From: Dehalogenimonas formicexedens
GTDB lineage: Bacteria; Chloroflexota; Dehalococcoidia; Dehalococcoidales; Dehalococcoidaceae
Length of the DNA stretch: 64,000 nt
Direction of reading: 5' to 3'
Assembly: GCF_001953175.1 (NCBI RefSeq)
Contig: NZ_CP018258.1
Location: forward strand, 1,454,210 to 1,518,209
The notes below the pieces were generated by a model that worked only from the letters and a program-made list of their open reading frames with translations, did no database searches and had not been told where the DNA came from. Position numbers and translations under genes: made by a program. Shown here piece after piece: positions 8,537-16,600 of this stretch (position 1 is the first letter of the stretch; every line of letters begins with the position of its first letter).

Positions 8537-9052
8537 TTAGCAATCGAATACCGACCAGCAGATTTCATTCCTCAACCGCTCATCGTCCAATACGAGATCT
8601 CTGATCTGCTCAGGGAGTTGTTCACGCTGCCATCGGCATTCTGCCCTCCCCGCGCTCTCGGCTTCACTCCTGAGAACCGCCGCGCCAGCAGCCTTGATCG
8701 CGTAAGCCGCGGCGCCGAGTTCATGCGCCGCCACGTGCGCCGTCACCGCCGCCTGACCTGCCGCGTATGCCGCCCACCGCGCAGCGCCCGTTAGGTCCCT
8801 GGCCGCCTCCATGGCATGTCCGCCCGCCGCTCGGGCTTCGGTCATCGTGATCTCCCCCCGCGCCCACGCCCTGGCCTGCTCGATAGCATGATGAGGTCTG
8901 GTGTCGGACGGTCGTGTCGACTCAAAGAAATGAAGTACATGTTCAGCGCAATCAGCCGCCCACAGGGCAAGGAGATGATGGTCGGAATCTGTCAGCGTCC
9001 CGCCGCGCCGGAGGGTAATGAACCGCGGATCACGGACTTTGGGCAGGATCAT
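8537..9052 (-). CDS. Putative immunity protein (Imm-5-like)
   Basis: A 171-residue, alanine-rich, helical protein. The pattern LALWAADCAEHVLHFFE, then RPxHAIEQARAWARGEI and AAGQAAVTAHVAAHELGAAAYA, matches proteins annotated as putative immunity proteins (Imm-5-like), which resemble suppressors of polymorphic toxins. No toxin gene is adjacent, so an immunity role cannot be confirmed; the family is also found as orphan genes. Start ATG 9052 lacks a strong ribosome binding site. Flanked by repeats on both sides. Confidence 0.6.
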   Translation of the reverse strand: MILPKVRDPRFITLRRGGTLTDSDHHLLALWAADCAEHVLHFFESTRPSDTRPHHAIEQARAWARGEITMTEARAAGGHAMEAARDLTGAARWAAYAAGQAAVTAHVAAHELGAAAYAIKAAGAAVLRSEAESAGRAECRWQREQLPEQIRDLVLDDERLRNEICWSVFDC

Positions 9053-9136
9053 ATTACGTGCTCCAAATCCAACCGGCGGCAGTTTTGGATTTTGCTTTTT
9101 GAGATTCGAATTTGTTTAGAATTTAGAAATTGGTGC

Positions 9137-9331
9137 TTAGCGCTTATTTGCCGGCATGCCCGATTTAAACAGCGTATAACCGATTTGAATCATCGCCAGT
9201 CCTACCAGCGATAAAATGAATTTCGTGACAATACTATCAATGATGGATCCGAGGTAGGCGGCATCCACAACGATGCTGGCCAGCAATATCGCCCCCGCGA
9301 TTCCGATAATCCCGCCGATTAGCATCTTCAT
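9137..9331 (-). CDS. Small membrane protein, uncharacterised
   Basis: A 64-residue protein with two hydrophobic stretches (about residues 4-24 and 35-56) and a short basic tail (SGMPANKR). I do not recognise a family. The reading frame is flanked by intergenic repeats and codon use resembles neighbouring genes. Start ATG 9331 is preceded on the minus strand by TCACTTAGCG, with no obvious ribosome binding site. Confidence 0.5.
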   Translation of the reverse strand: MKMLIGGIIGIAGAILLASIVVDAAYLGSIIDSIVTKFILSLVGLAMIQIGYTLFKSGMPANKR

Positions 9332-9350
9332 CGCTAAGTGACCCTCCCAT

Positions 9351-9396
9351 GGTGTCTTTGCGAGGCCCCGATTTTTCGGAGCCGGGCAATCTCACC
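9351..9396. repeat. GTCTTTGCGAG-type dispersed repeat
   Basis: The opening GTCTTTGCGAG and ending GGGCAATCTCA match copies near 11.9, 14.56 and 17.15 kb. The internal part differs (CCCCGATTTTTCGGAGCC hairpin). Confidence 0.6.
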
Positions 9397-9462
9397 TGGT
9401 TTGTCCGATTTTAGGTTATTTAAAGGTATTTAGGATTTATACATTAGTGCTTGGTGCTTAAC

Positions 9463-11223
9463 TTACACCGTCACCAGCACCGGCAGCACCATCGGCCTTC
9501 TGCGGGTGCGGTCGTAATAGAACTTCGAAAGTACGTCCCGTACCCGGTTGTTGATGACCGCCGAATCGGATATCCTCTGCTTTTCTTCCTCGAACATCCT
9601 GCTGACCATGTCCTTGCTCTCCTCCAGCAGCGCCCTCCCCGCCTCCGGGTCCACGAACCCCCTCGAAACAATGTCAGGCCGGACCGCCATCTGTCCCGTG
9701 GAAGCATCCAGGGTAATGATGGCGACGACTATGCCGTCCTGCGACAGCATTTTGCGGTTCCGCAGGACGACGCCGTTGATGTCGCCCACTGACACGCCGT
9801 CGACGTACACGTTCGATGCCGGAACGTGTCCGGTCACCTTGCCGCCGTTCGGCGAGAGTTCGAGGATATCGCCGTCCTCGAGGATGAAGATATTATCCGG
9901 CTGCACCCCCATCCCCTCCGCCAGCTTGGCGTGGAGCTTCAGGTGGCGGTATTCGCCGTGCACCGGCACGAAATACTGCGGCCGGATCAGGCTCTGGAGC
10001 AATTTAAGTTCTTCTTGCGAGGCATGCCCGTGGACGTGGACCTTGGCGATGCGGTCATAGTAGACTATGGCGCCCTGCTTGAACAGGCTGTCGATGGTTT
10101 TCGCGACCACTGATTCGTTGCCGGGGATGGGGGAGGCGGAAATGATGACCGTATCGCCCTGCTTGATCTGGACCTCGCGGTGTTCGCGGTTGGCAATGCG
10201 GACCAGCGCCGAAGTCGGTTCGCCCTGCGAACCGGTCGTCACCAGGGCAATCCGGTTCGGCGGCAGCCGGTGCATCTCGGAAAGCTCGCCGATAAGTCCG
10301 TCCGGCGCCTTGAGGTAACCCATTTTGAGCGCCATCTTGACGATATCGTTCATGCCGCGCCCGGCGATGAAGATCTTGCGGTTGTACAGCACCGCCGCGT
10401 CCATGACCTGCTGGATGCGGGAGACCAGGGAGGCAAAGGTCGTCACCAGCACCCTGCCCTTGGCGGCGCCCATGATCGTCGAAATCGTCTCGCCGACCAC
10501 TTTTTCGGATGGCGTGTAGCCGGCCAGTTCGACGTGCGTCGAATCGGCCATGAGCAGCAGCACGCCCTCGGCGCCGATCTGCCCCAGCCGCCCCAGGTCA
10601 GTCGGCCGGCAGTCCACCGGGGTATAGTCCAGCTTGAAATCGCCGGAATGGACGATCGTCCCCGCCGGCGTCCTGATAACCAGCCCCGCCGAGTCAGGGA
10701 TGGAGTGGCACATGGAGATGAATTCGATATTGAACAGCCCCAGGTCGATCCTTTCGCCCGGCTGGACGGCGTGAATCTTGACGTTGTGGACATGGGATTC
10801 CTTGAGCTTGACCTGGATCAGGCCCTGCGGCAGCGGCGCGCAATAGATCGGGACGTTGAGCTGCGGCAGGATGTAGGGCAGCGCGCCGATATGGTCCTCA
10901 TGGCCGTGGGTGATGATGATGCCGCGGATATTGTCCTTGCGTTCCTGGAGATAAGTGATGTCCGGGATGACCAGGTCCACCCCCGGCATGTCTTCTTCCG
11001 GAAACATCAGACCGCAGTCGATGATGATAATGTCGTCGCCGTATTCGACGACCATCATGTTCTTGCCGATCTCGCCCAGTCCGCCCAGCGGCACAATGCG
11101 GATCTTGGAACCCTGGCCGCGGTGAGGCGCCTGGGGTTGAGGTCTAGAAGCCGAAGAGGTTGAGTTGCCGGGCTTCCTGCGGCGGCGGTTTTGTTGCGAT
11201 TGGGATTGGGGCTGGTTGTTCAC
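9463..11223 (-). CDS. rnj: Ribonuclease J
   Basis: A 586-residue MBL/beta-CASP endo- and 5'-exoribonuclease central to mRNA turnover and rRNA maturation. The zinc motif is THGHEDH (H106-H111), followed by the beta-CASP domain (TGSQGEPTSALVRIA) and a C-terminal dimer domain. The first 40 residues form a Gln/Arg/Pro-rich, probably disordered extension before KIRIVPLGG. The start is GTG 11223, with GAGGA 11 bases upstream; no other in-frame start lies before the conserved core. It overlaps the 3' end of the glycosylase gene by 80 bases, so the two are cotranscribed. Confidence 0.93.
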   Translation of the reverse strand: MNNQPQSQSQQNRRRRKPGNSTSSASRPQPQAPHRGQGSKIRIVPLGGLGEIGKNMMVVEYGDDIIIIDCGLMFPEEDMPGVDLVIPDITYLQERKDNIRGIIITHGHEDHIGALPYILPQLNVPIYCAPLPQGLIQVKLKESHVHNVKIHAVQPGERIDLGLFNIEFISMCHSIPDSAGLVIRTPAGTIVHSGDFKLDYTPVDCRPTDLGRLGQIGAEGVLLLMADSTHVELAGYTPSEKVVGETISTIMGAAKGRVLVTTFASLVSRIQQVMDAAVLYNRKIFIAGRGMNDIVKMALKMGYLKAPDGLIGELSEMHRLPPNRIALVTTGSQGEPTSALVRIANREHREVQIKQGDTVIISASPIPGNESVVAKTIDSLFKQGAIVYYDRIAKVHVHGHASQEELKLLQSLIRPQYFVPVHGEYRHLKLHAKLAEGMGVQPDNIFILEDGDILELSPNGGKVTGHVPASNVYVDGVSVGDINGVVLRNRKMLSQDGIVVAIITLDASTGQMAVRPDIVSRGFVDPEAGRALLEESKDMVSRMFEEEKQRISDSAVINNRVRDVLSKFYYDRTRRRPMVLPVLVTV

Positions 11224-11785
11224 GTTTTCTTATATCCTCGAGTATATTAGGCAGTTTAAGCATATCCGCTTCTATGGTGGCGCGGAGCGATCCCTGGTGC
11301 AGCGCCGCCGCCGGGTGGTACATCGCGAAGCAGGTGTACTCGCCGCACTTTTGCGACTGGCCGTGGATGCGGGAGATGGTGACGCCCGGGAAAAACCGGG
11401 CCATCGAATACCTTCCCAGTGTCACGATTACCTTGGGCTTTATTATCTCCAGTTGGCGGTCGAGCCAGGGTTTGCAGGCTTCGATCTCCTCCGGCAGCGG
11501 GTCGCGGTTGCCCGGCGGCCGGTGTTTGACGATGTTGGTGATATAAACGTCCTCCCGCTTGAGGCCGATTGAAGTAATTAGTTGAGTCAGGAAATTGCCC
11601 GCCGCGCCGCAGAACGGCCTGCCCGTCCGGTCTTCATTGTATCCCGGGCCTTCACCGATAAACATTATCTCCGCGTGGGGGTTGCCTTCCCCGGGGACGG
11701 CGTTAGTGGTGTTTTTGTAAAGCCCGCAGCGCTGGCAGTTGTAAATCTCCCGGGCAAGTTCGCCCAGTGGGGTAATATCAACCAT
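11144..11785 (-). CDS. Uracil-DNA glycosylase, family 4, with substituted Fe-S ligand
   Basis: A 213-residue iron-sulfur uracil-DNA glycosylase that removes uracil from DNA. Motif 1 is GEGPGYNEDRTGRPF; motif 2 is YHPAA. The [4Fe-4S] ligands expected in family 4 are C17, C20, a third Cys in IVKCRPP and C104. Here the third position reads IVKHRPP, so H88 replaces Cys; C59 (PFCG) is an extra Cys nearby. The C-terminus ends in QLNLFGF, which resembles the QL-x-LF beta-clamp-binding motif. The last 80 bases overlap the RNase J start, so the clamp tail and the RNase J extension are encoded by the same DNA in two frames. Confidence 0.92.
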   Translation of the reverse strand: MVDITPLGELAREIYNCQRCGLYKNTTNAVPGEGNPHAEIMFIGEGPGYNEDRTGRPFCGAAGNFLTQLITSIGLKREDVYITNIVKHRPPGNRDPLPEEIEACKPWLDRQLEIIKPKVIVTLGRYSMARFFPGVTISRIHGQSQKCGEYTCFAMYHPAAALHQGSLRATIEADMLKLPNILEDIRKREQPAPIPIATKPPPQEARQLNLFGF

Positions 11786-11858
11786 GGCATTTACGATTAA
11801 AAGTCATTCGATGGCATATTAACATTGGAAGGGGGATGAGTCAATTGGCCTGTATGCC

Positions 11859-11978
11859 GTCGCGAGGAGCGCAGCGACGTGGTAATCCAAACCCATTGTC
11901 TTTGCGAGGAGTGCAGTGACGCGGCAATCTAAACCCATTGTCTTTGCGAGGAGCGCAGCGACGCGGCAATCTGCGGTT
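11859..11978. repeat. Three tandem copies of the GTCTTTGCGAG repeat
   Basis: Units of 39-42 bases starting at 11859, 11898 and 11940 share GCGAGGAG-GCAG-GACG and GGCAATCTAAACCCATT. The gap 11786-12111 holds only this array and a GCGAACG-rich tail; no gene is seen. Confidence 0.8.
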
Positions 11979-12111
11979 GGTTCATTAGGGGCGACCTGCG
12001 TTCGTTCGCCCAGTTTCCCTTTGCCTCGTCTGGTGTACCACACGCCAGTTGCCACGTATCTCGAGAATGAATTTGAACCGATCTAAATCCTAGTTAAGAA
12101 TCCCTTGAAGA

Positions 12112-12450
12112 TCAATACTTGAGGACGTCCCCCAACCTCTCCCCCCACATCCCCTTCAACATCTTCAGGTCTTCGATAAACTGCTCCTGGGTCTGGTCTT
12201 TCTTCTTTTCGAGTGAATCCAAAACCTCGAACCTGAACGCCTGCGCCCCGAACTCTTTCCAATCCTTGTCCATCTTGTAGTCGAAGCTGGCGTTGGTCGC
12301 CACCATGAAATTGAAGCTATTCTGCTTGGCCTGCAGGTCTGTCGCGTAATCGAGCAGGTACTTGTCGTTCATGGTGTTGACGACCCTGAACACCCCGCCG
12401 GTGATCTTCCTCTGCTTGTATTCGTTTATCAGTTCTTTCTTATCGCTCAT
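12112..12450 (-). CDS. GIY-YIG-related small protein
   Basis: A 112-residue protein similar in plan to the short GIY-YIG nuclease-family proteins found in clostridia and relatives: GGVFRVVNTMNDKYLLDYATDLQ replaces the usual GIY...YIG strand pair, then FGAQAFRFEVLDSLEKK supplies the conserved Glu. The first Tyr of the catalytic GIY is replaced (GVF), so nuclease activity is doubtful. Start ATG 12450 follows GGGGAAG. It is divergent from the YihY gene. Function unknown. Confidence 0.65.
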   Translation of the reverse strand: MSDKKELINEYKQRKITGGVFRVVNTMNDKYLLDYATDLQAKQNSFNFMVATNASFDYKMDKDWKEFGAQAFRFEVLDSLEKKKDQTQEQFIEDLKMLKGMWGERLGDVLKY

Positions 12451-12523
12451 ATTTTTCTTCCCCGTTAGATTCGTGCCGATTATATCGCGATGCCGGATTT
12501 TCGACTATCGCAACGTGCCAAGG

Positions 12524-12529
12524 TACAAT
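12524..12529 (+). promoter_or_regulatory. -10 box 6 bases before the yihY start (leaderless layout)
   Basis: TACAAT at 12524-12529 is followed by six bases and then GTG at 12536. Transcription would begin at or next to the start codon. A weak TTCGAC lies about 18 bases upstream of the box. Confidence 0.5.
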
Positions 12530-12535
12530 GGGATC

Positions 12536-13498
12536 GTGACCATCAAACAAACCGTCGCCAAGCTGAAAAAGAAGTACACCCCGACTTATGAACGTTGGCT
12601 CGCCAAGCCGCCCATCCAGTTGATCGTCAGGATAGCCAACCAGGCCGGCAACACCGGCGCCGGAGACCTGGCGGGCAATGTTTCGTTTAATGTCATCCTG
12701 TCACTGCTGCCTCTGCTTTTCGGTGTGCTCGCTATCTTCGCGTATTTTTTCAACAACATGGACTTCCAGGCTCGGTTGTTCGATTTCTTTTCTGCCAACC
12801 TGCCAACGTCGATCGATAATCTCCAGACCAACCTGGCGCGCATCGCGGATTCCAGGGCGGCGCTCGGCTTCGTTGGTATCGTCGGCAGCTTGTGGACGGG
12901 GATCAACATTTTCAGCAGCCTGGATGACGCCGTAAATCGCGCCTGGGGCATCCGGAAGTTCCGGCCGGTTTTTAAGTCGAAATTATTGGCTCTGGCGATG
13001 TTGTTTAGCTGCGGCTTGCTCTTTTTCTTTTCCATCGGGTTTTCAGGAGCGCTGGAATTTTTCCCGGATATCCCCCTTTTTAAGAGCGCGTTGGTCCAAA
13101 CCGCTGATTACATAGCCTCCTTCTTGTTGATGTTCCTACTGTTTTCCCTGGTCTACAAGATCTTCCCGAACGCCAAAACCACCTGGCGAGAGGTCTTCCC
13201 GGGGGCGCTGTTCGCCGCTGTCGCCTTCGAGCTAGCCCGCCGCTTTTTCTTTGCCTTTGCCGGAAACTCCGCCCGCTTCGAAGTCATCTACGGCAGCCTG
13301 TCGACGGTAATCCTGTTCATCACCTGGGTATACTACGCCTCGATGGTGACCATCATCGGCGCCATTTTTACTGTTGAGTACAATGCGTTGCGCCAGGAAC
13401 GCCGGGAGGGGACGTATCATGTCGTAAAGCCCGGCGAGTCCCACAACGCCCCGTATGAAGAAAAGGTCTTTGCGAAAACTCGAAATAAAGGGAAATAG
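12536..13498 (+). CDS. YihY/BrkB family inner membrane protein
   Basis: A 320-residue membrane protein with about six hydrophobic segments. The motifs AGDLAGNVSFNVILSLLPLLFG near the N-terminus, the SLWTGINIFSSLDDAVNRAWGI loop and the ITWVYYASMVTIIGA stretch are typical of the YihY/BrkB family, once mislabelled RNase BN. Function is unknown; some members are proposed transporters. GTG 12536 is chosen because a -10 box sits 6 bases before it and longer frames would run into the opposite-strand gene at 12112-12450. Confidence 0.88.
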   Translation: MTIKQTVAKLKKKYTPTYERWLAKPPIQLIVRIANQAGNTGAGDLAGNVSFNVILSLLPLLFGVLAIFAYFFNNMDFQARLFDFFSANLPTSIDNLQTNLARIADSRAALGFVGIVGSLWTGINIFSSLDDAVNRAWGIRKFRPVFKSKLLALAMLFSCGLLFFFSIGFSGALEFFPDIPLFKSALVQTADYIASFLLMFLLFSLVYKIFPNAKTTWREVFPGALFAAVAFELARRFFFAFAGNSARFEVIYGSLSTVILFITWVYYASMVTIIGAIFTVEYNALRQERREGTYHVVKPGESHNAPYEEKVFAKTRNKGK

Positions 13499-13578
13499 AT
13501 ATTTATTAAGGGTTTTTTGGGAATGAAAGTCCCACTTTTGTCGTCACGGTCAAATCATTCGATCATTTAGAAGCGTTT

Positions 13579-13755
13579 GTAGGGGCGAACGGCGTTCGCC
13601 CGCATCGTAGGGCACGTTGCGCGTGCCCTGGCTGAATCCTCAACATCATGCGCCCAAATCTTCCTTTGCGAGCCCGCGATGAAATGGGGGCTGGTAATCG
13701 TCCTCCCGAGGCACATCAAAAACCCTCTCGTAGGGACACGGCATGCCGTGTCCGC
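13579..13755. repeat. Three GTAGGG-headed palindromes
   Basis: Palindromes start at 13579 (arms GGGCGAAC/GTTCGCCC), 13607 (GGGCACG/CGTGCCC) and 13730 (GGACACGGC/GCCGTGTCC). Each begins GTAGGG. The 13499-13796 gap holds only these. Confidence 0.75.
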
Positions 13756-13796
13756 ATCTCTCAACGACGTTCCGTAAACATCGTTTGCGAAGCGGC

Positions 13797-14372
13797 TTAT
13801 TCGATGATGACATCCAGCCCGTTCAGCAATGACAGCGCTTCGGGCATGGAAAACTTGGTCTTCTTAAGGGTATTGACCCTGGCGTCGATGAAATAGTTTT
13901 TGGCGCCCTTGAAATCGGCGCCTGTTAGGTTGGTCTTGAAAAAGCGGCTGTTCTCGAAATCCGTTCCGGTGAAAATCGCCCCGGTCAAGTCGGCTTCGGT
14001 GAAATCGGCTTCCTTGGCCTCGCACCTGATCATCTTGATCCGGGGCGGCTTCAGCAGGCGAAAGTTGGAATAATTGAGTTTGCTGTCGGTGAATTCCAGC
14101 CCTTCGATGGCATCCGCTTTGGTCCAGTCGATGCCGATCAACTGAGAAGTAGTAAACTTCACTTCGATGAACCTGGTGTGGGGCACCTTGTCGGCGCTGA
14201 ACCGGCATTCGTTGATCTTGCACTCCAGGAATTTACATCCCTCGAAGGTGCAGTTCACGAAGCTGCATTTGTAAAACTGGCATTCCTCAAATTCGATGCC
14301 CTCGAACGCTTCTCCATCGAGCGACAGGGATGTAAAAGACTCCTGGTAATAGGCTTTCTTCTTGAAAATCAT
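13797..14372 (-). CDS. Pentapeptide repeat protein
   Basis: A 191-residue protein built from A(D/N)LXX-like pentapeptides with many Phe at the central position (FEECQFYKCSFVNCTFEGCKF, then ADFTEADLTGAIFTGTDF), predicted to fold as a right-handed quadrilateral beta-helix. Some family members mimic DNA and inhibit gyrase; nothing here points to that. ATG 14372 is chosen over an upstream TTG at 14435 because TATAAT lies exactly 6 bases before it, the leaderless layout seen at several genes here. A short non-repeat tail ends the protein. Confidence 0.85.
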   Translation of the reverse strand: MIFKKKAYYQESFTSLSLDGEAFEGIEFEECQFYKCSFVNCTFEGCKFLECKINECRFSADKVPHTRFIEVKFTTSQLIGIDWTKADAIEGLEFTDSKLNYSNFRLLKPPRIKMIRCEAKEADFTEADLTGAIFTGTDFENSRFFKTNLTGADFKGAKNYFIDARVNTLKKTKFSMPEALSLLNGLDVIIE

Positions 14373-14378
14373 ATCCGG

Positions 14379-14384
14379 ATTATA
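14379..14384 (-). promoter_or_regulatory. -10 box 6 bases before the pentapeptide gene
   Basis: On the minus strand TATAAT, CCGGAT and ATG follow each other directly. No good -35 box is seen 17 bases upstream. Confidence 0.5.
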
Positions 14385-14463
14385 CTCTTTCGCCAGACTC
14401 TTTGACCCGGATAAATATTTCTTGATTAGTCCCAATATGAGGTCTGCGGTTGGTCGATTTCCA

Positions 14464-14602
14464 GTAGGGGCGGGTTTTTAACCCGCCCGCCTGTCCGTCG
14501 TCATTGGTTTTTGTAGGGTGGGTGAAGTAAAACGTAACCCACCAGCCATAACACCCCCCTTTCGTCTTTGCGAGCCATCGGCTTGCCGGGGCGAAGCAAT
14601 CT
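14464..14602. repeat. Two GTAGGG palindromes and a GTCTTTGCGAG repeat
   Basis: A GTAG-headed palindrome with GGGCGGGTT/AACCCGCCC arms starts at 14464. A second, looser one (GGGTGGGT/ACCCACC) starts at 14513. A GTCTTTGCGAG...GCAATCTG element spans about 14563-14602. The same order recurs at 17150-17287. Confidence 0.75.
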
Positions 14603-14674
14603 GTGGTTCGTCGATCTCCCGCTCGGGCCGACCCACAGGTCACCCGTCCCATCCGGCCGGTCTATCTATCCAAC

Positions 14675-14703
14675 TTCACAGAGATGTCTGTATGCGTTAT
14701 AAT
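14675..14703 (+). promoter_or_regulatory. Promoter of the KamA-like gene with a 200-base leader
   Basis: TTCACA (14675-14680) and TATAAT (14698-14703) are 17 bases apart. The start codon at 14910 is about 200 bases downstream. The leader contains GGCGCACCG-rich segments but matches no riboswitch class that I recognise. Confidence 0.5.
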
Positions 14704-14909
14704 TGGTAACAAGGATCTTTGACGCCGTCTCTTGCCCCTTCGCGCGGCGCACCGTCTCTCTTCAGTAATCAATTCTTAAACCGGGTGCCGGTCCAAGTTC
14801 GCCGTCTCATCGCAATCGTTCGGAAAAATCCGGCGACCCTCGAGCGGTGGCTCATAACAGTATTTCAATGGATCATGTCATCCGGATTCCTAATTCAGGA
14901 GGTATTTGA

Positions 14910-16241
14910 ATGCAATACCACGCATATAGCGTTCATAATTTTAGGAGCATTCCGCAGATTGCCAATCTGACGCGGGAACAGATCGATGCCATCGAGGTGG
15001 TCGGTTCGGTTTTACCTTTCAAGACCAACAATTACGTCGTCGAAAACCTTATAGATTGGTCGAAGGCGCCTGATGATCCCATGTTCATCCTGACCTTTCC
15101 CCAAAAAGACATGCTTTCTCCGGAGCATTACGCCACCATGGAGAAACTCATTCTTTCAGGCGCCGATAAAGCCCGCATCAAGGAGGCCGCCGACGCCATC
15201 AGGCTGCAGCTCAACCCTCACCCCGCGGGCCAGATCGAACTCAACGTTCCTGTGTGGTGCGGCGAAACTTTGAGCGGCTTCCAACACAAGTACCGGGAGA
15301 CGGTGGTCTTCTTCCCCAGCCAGGGCCAGACCTGCCACGCCTACTGCACCTTCTGCTTCCGCTGGCCGCAGTTCAGCGGTATGGAAGGGCTGAAGTTTGC
15401 CTCCAGGGAGTCCGAACTGCTGGTCGATTACGTCAGGGGCAACCCGGGCGTCACCGACGTTCTTTTTACCGGCGGCGACCCTCTGATCATGAAAACCAAA
15501 ATCCTTGAATCGTACCTTCGGCCACTTCTGGAGGCCGACTTGCCCAACCTCAGGCACATCCGCATCGGCACCAAGGCGCTAGGCTACTGGCCGTACCGCT
15601 TCACCACCGACGACGATGCCGCCGGTTTGTTGTCGCTGTTCAGGGAAGTAAAGGCCGCCGGCAAGCACCTGGCGTTCATGGCTAACTTCAACCATCCGGC
15701 TGAACTTGAAGGTGAGGCCGTTGAAGAAGCCATAGCCAGGATTATAGAGACCGGGGCGGTGATCAGGACTCAATCACCCCTCTTGCGGCACATCAACGAT
15801 TCTCCCGAGGTTTGGGCTGGAATATGGCAGAAGCAGGTCGACCTGGGCTGCATCCCCTATTACATGTTCGTCGCCCGGGACACCGGCGCCCAGCGTTATT
15901 TCTCATTGCCCCTGGTGAGGGCATGGGAGATCTTCCGGGAGGCCTATCAGCGCGTCAGCGGCATTTGCCGAACCGTCCGCGGCCCGGTCATGTCCTGCCT
16001 CCCCGGCAAGGTGCAGATACTCGGGACCGCCGCCATCCAAGGCCAAAAATTGTTGACCTTCAGGATGATCCAGGGCCGCAATCCGGATTGGGTGGCTCGC
16101 CCATTTTTCAGCGAGTACGACGAGGCGGCTACCTGGTACACCGACCTGAAACCCGCCTTCGGCGAAGATTTCTTTTTCAAGGCTGAATTGGACGGGATTT
16201 TAAGGAATGGAGCGCATCACCAAAAACATGAATTCGAGTAG
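14910..16241 (+). CDS. KamA-family radical SAM protein (lysine 2,3-aminomutase-like)
   Basis: A 443-residue radical SAM enzyme. The [4Fe-4S] ligands are C142, C146 and C149 (CHAYCTFCF), followed by FTGGDPLIM for SAM binding. The overall layout and length match lysine 2,3-aminomutase, which uses SAM and PLP to move an amino group. I do not find the PGGGGK stretch that carries the PLP lysine in classical enzymes; the region reads SCLPGKVQI. Substrate is therefore open. The start ATG 14910 has GGAGG 8 bases upstream. No partner gene (ablB-like acetyltransferase) is adjacent. Confidence 0.8.
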   Translation: MQYHAYSVHNFRSIPQIANLTREQIDAIEVVGSVLPFKTNNYVVENLIDWSKAPDDPMFILTFPQKDMLSPEHYATMEKLILSGADKARIKEAADAIRLQLNPHPAGQIELNVPVWCGETLSGFQHKYRETVVFFPSQGQTCHAYCTFCFRWPQFSGMEGLKFASRESELLVDYVRGNPGVTDVLFTGGDPLIMKTKILESYLRPLLEADLPNLRHIRIGTKALGYWPYRFTTDDDAAGLLSLFREVKAAGKHLAFMANFNHPAELEGEAVEEAIARIIETGAVIRTQSPLLRHINDSPEVWAGIWQKQVDLGCIPYYMFVARDTGAQRYFSLPLVRAWEIFREAYQRVSGICRTVRGPVMSCLPGKVQILGTAAIQGQKLLTFRMIQGRNPDWVARPFFSEYDEAATWYTDLKPAFGEDFFFKAELDGILRNGAHHQKHEFE

Positions 16242-16363
16242 TCTGGAACCTGCCCCTTCGGCTTAAAAATACCAGCGGAAGGTCGATTCATGTACCTCAG
16301 GCTGGTATCATATGGGAAATCGAGGCCGTTTCACCCCTCAAATACATTCAGAAAGGACCCCCG

Positions 16364-16579
16364 ATGAAAGTATCTGAACTGATCGATGAACTGAAGAAGT
16401 ATCCCGCCGAGACGAGGGTACTGACGTTCGATCAAAAAGCTTGCTCCTTTGCCGAACCGGTCATTTCCTTCGACGATATGATCGCTGTCACCGAATTTGG
16501 GGCGGAGAAGATTTGCGAGCCGTCGAAAAAGTGGCAGTACAGCAGCGCCGCGCCTCTCAAGGTCTTGACCATCAGGTAA
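16364..16579 (+). CDS. Small conserved-looking protein, uncharacterised
   Basis: A 71-residue protein beginning MKVSELIDELKKYPAETRVL, a pattern seen in many short phage-like or housekeeping proteins that start with an LIxxLxxxPxxxxV helix-strand unit. It has two Cys and no membrane segment. The start follows GAAAGGA. An inverted repeat (ATACCAGC/GCTGGTAT, 16268-16309) lies upstream, after the KamA-like gene. Function unknown. Confidence 0.65.
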   Translation: MKVSELIDELKKYPAETRVLTFDQKACSFAEPVISFDDMIAVTEFGAEKICEPSKKWQYSSAAPLKVLTIR

Positions 16580-16600
16580 CCAGACCGTTACCGTCCGTCC

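Noticed and set aside
10180-11163. Long open frame on the plus strand
   Set aside because: It is antisense to RNase J, whose domains and metal motif are clear. GC-rich codons create the opposite open frame.
12362-12535. Longer N-terminus for the YihY protein
   Set aside because: It would overlap the opposite-strand GIY-YIG-like gene and the promoter; the GTG at 12536 fits the family length.
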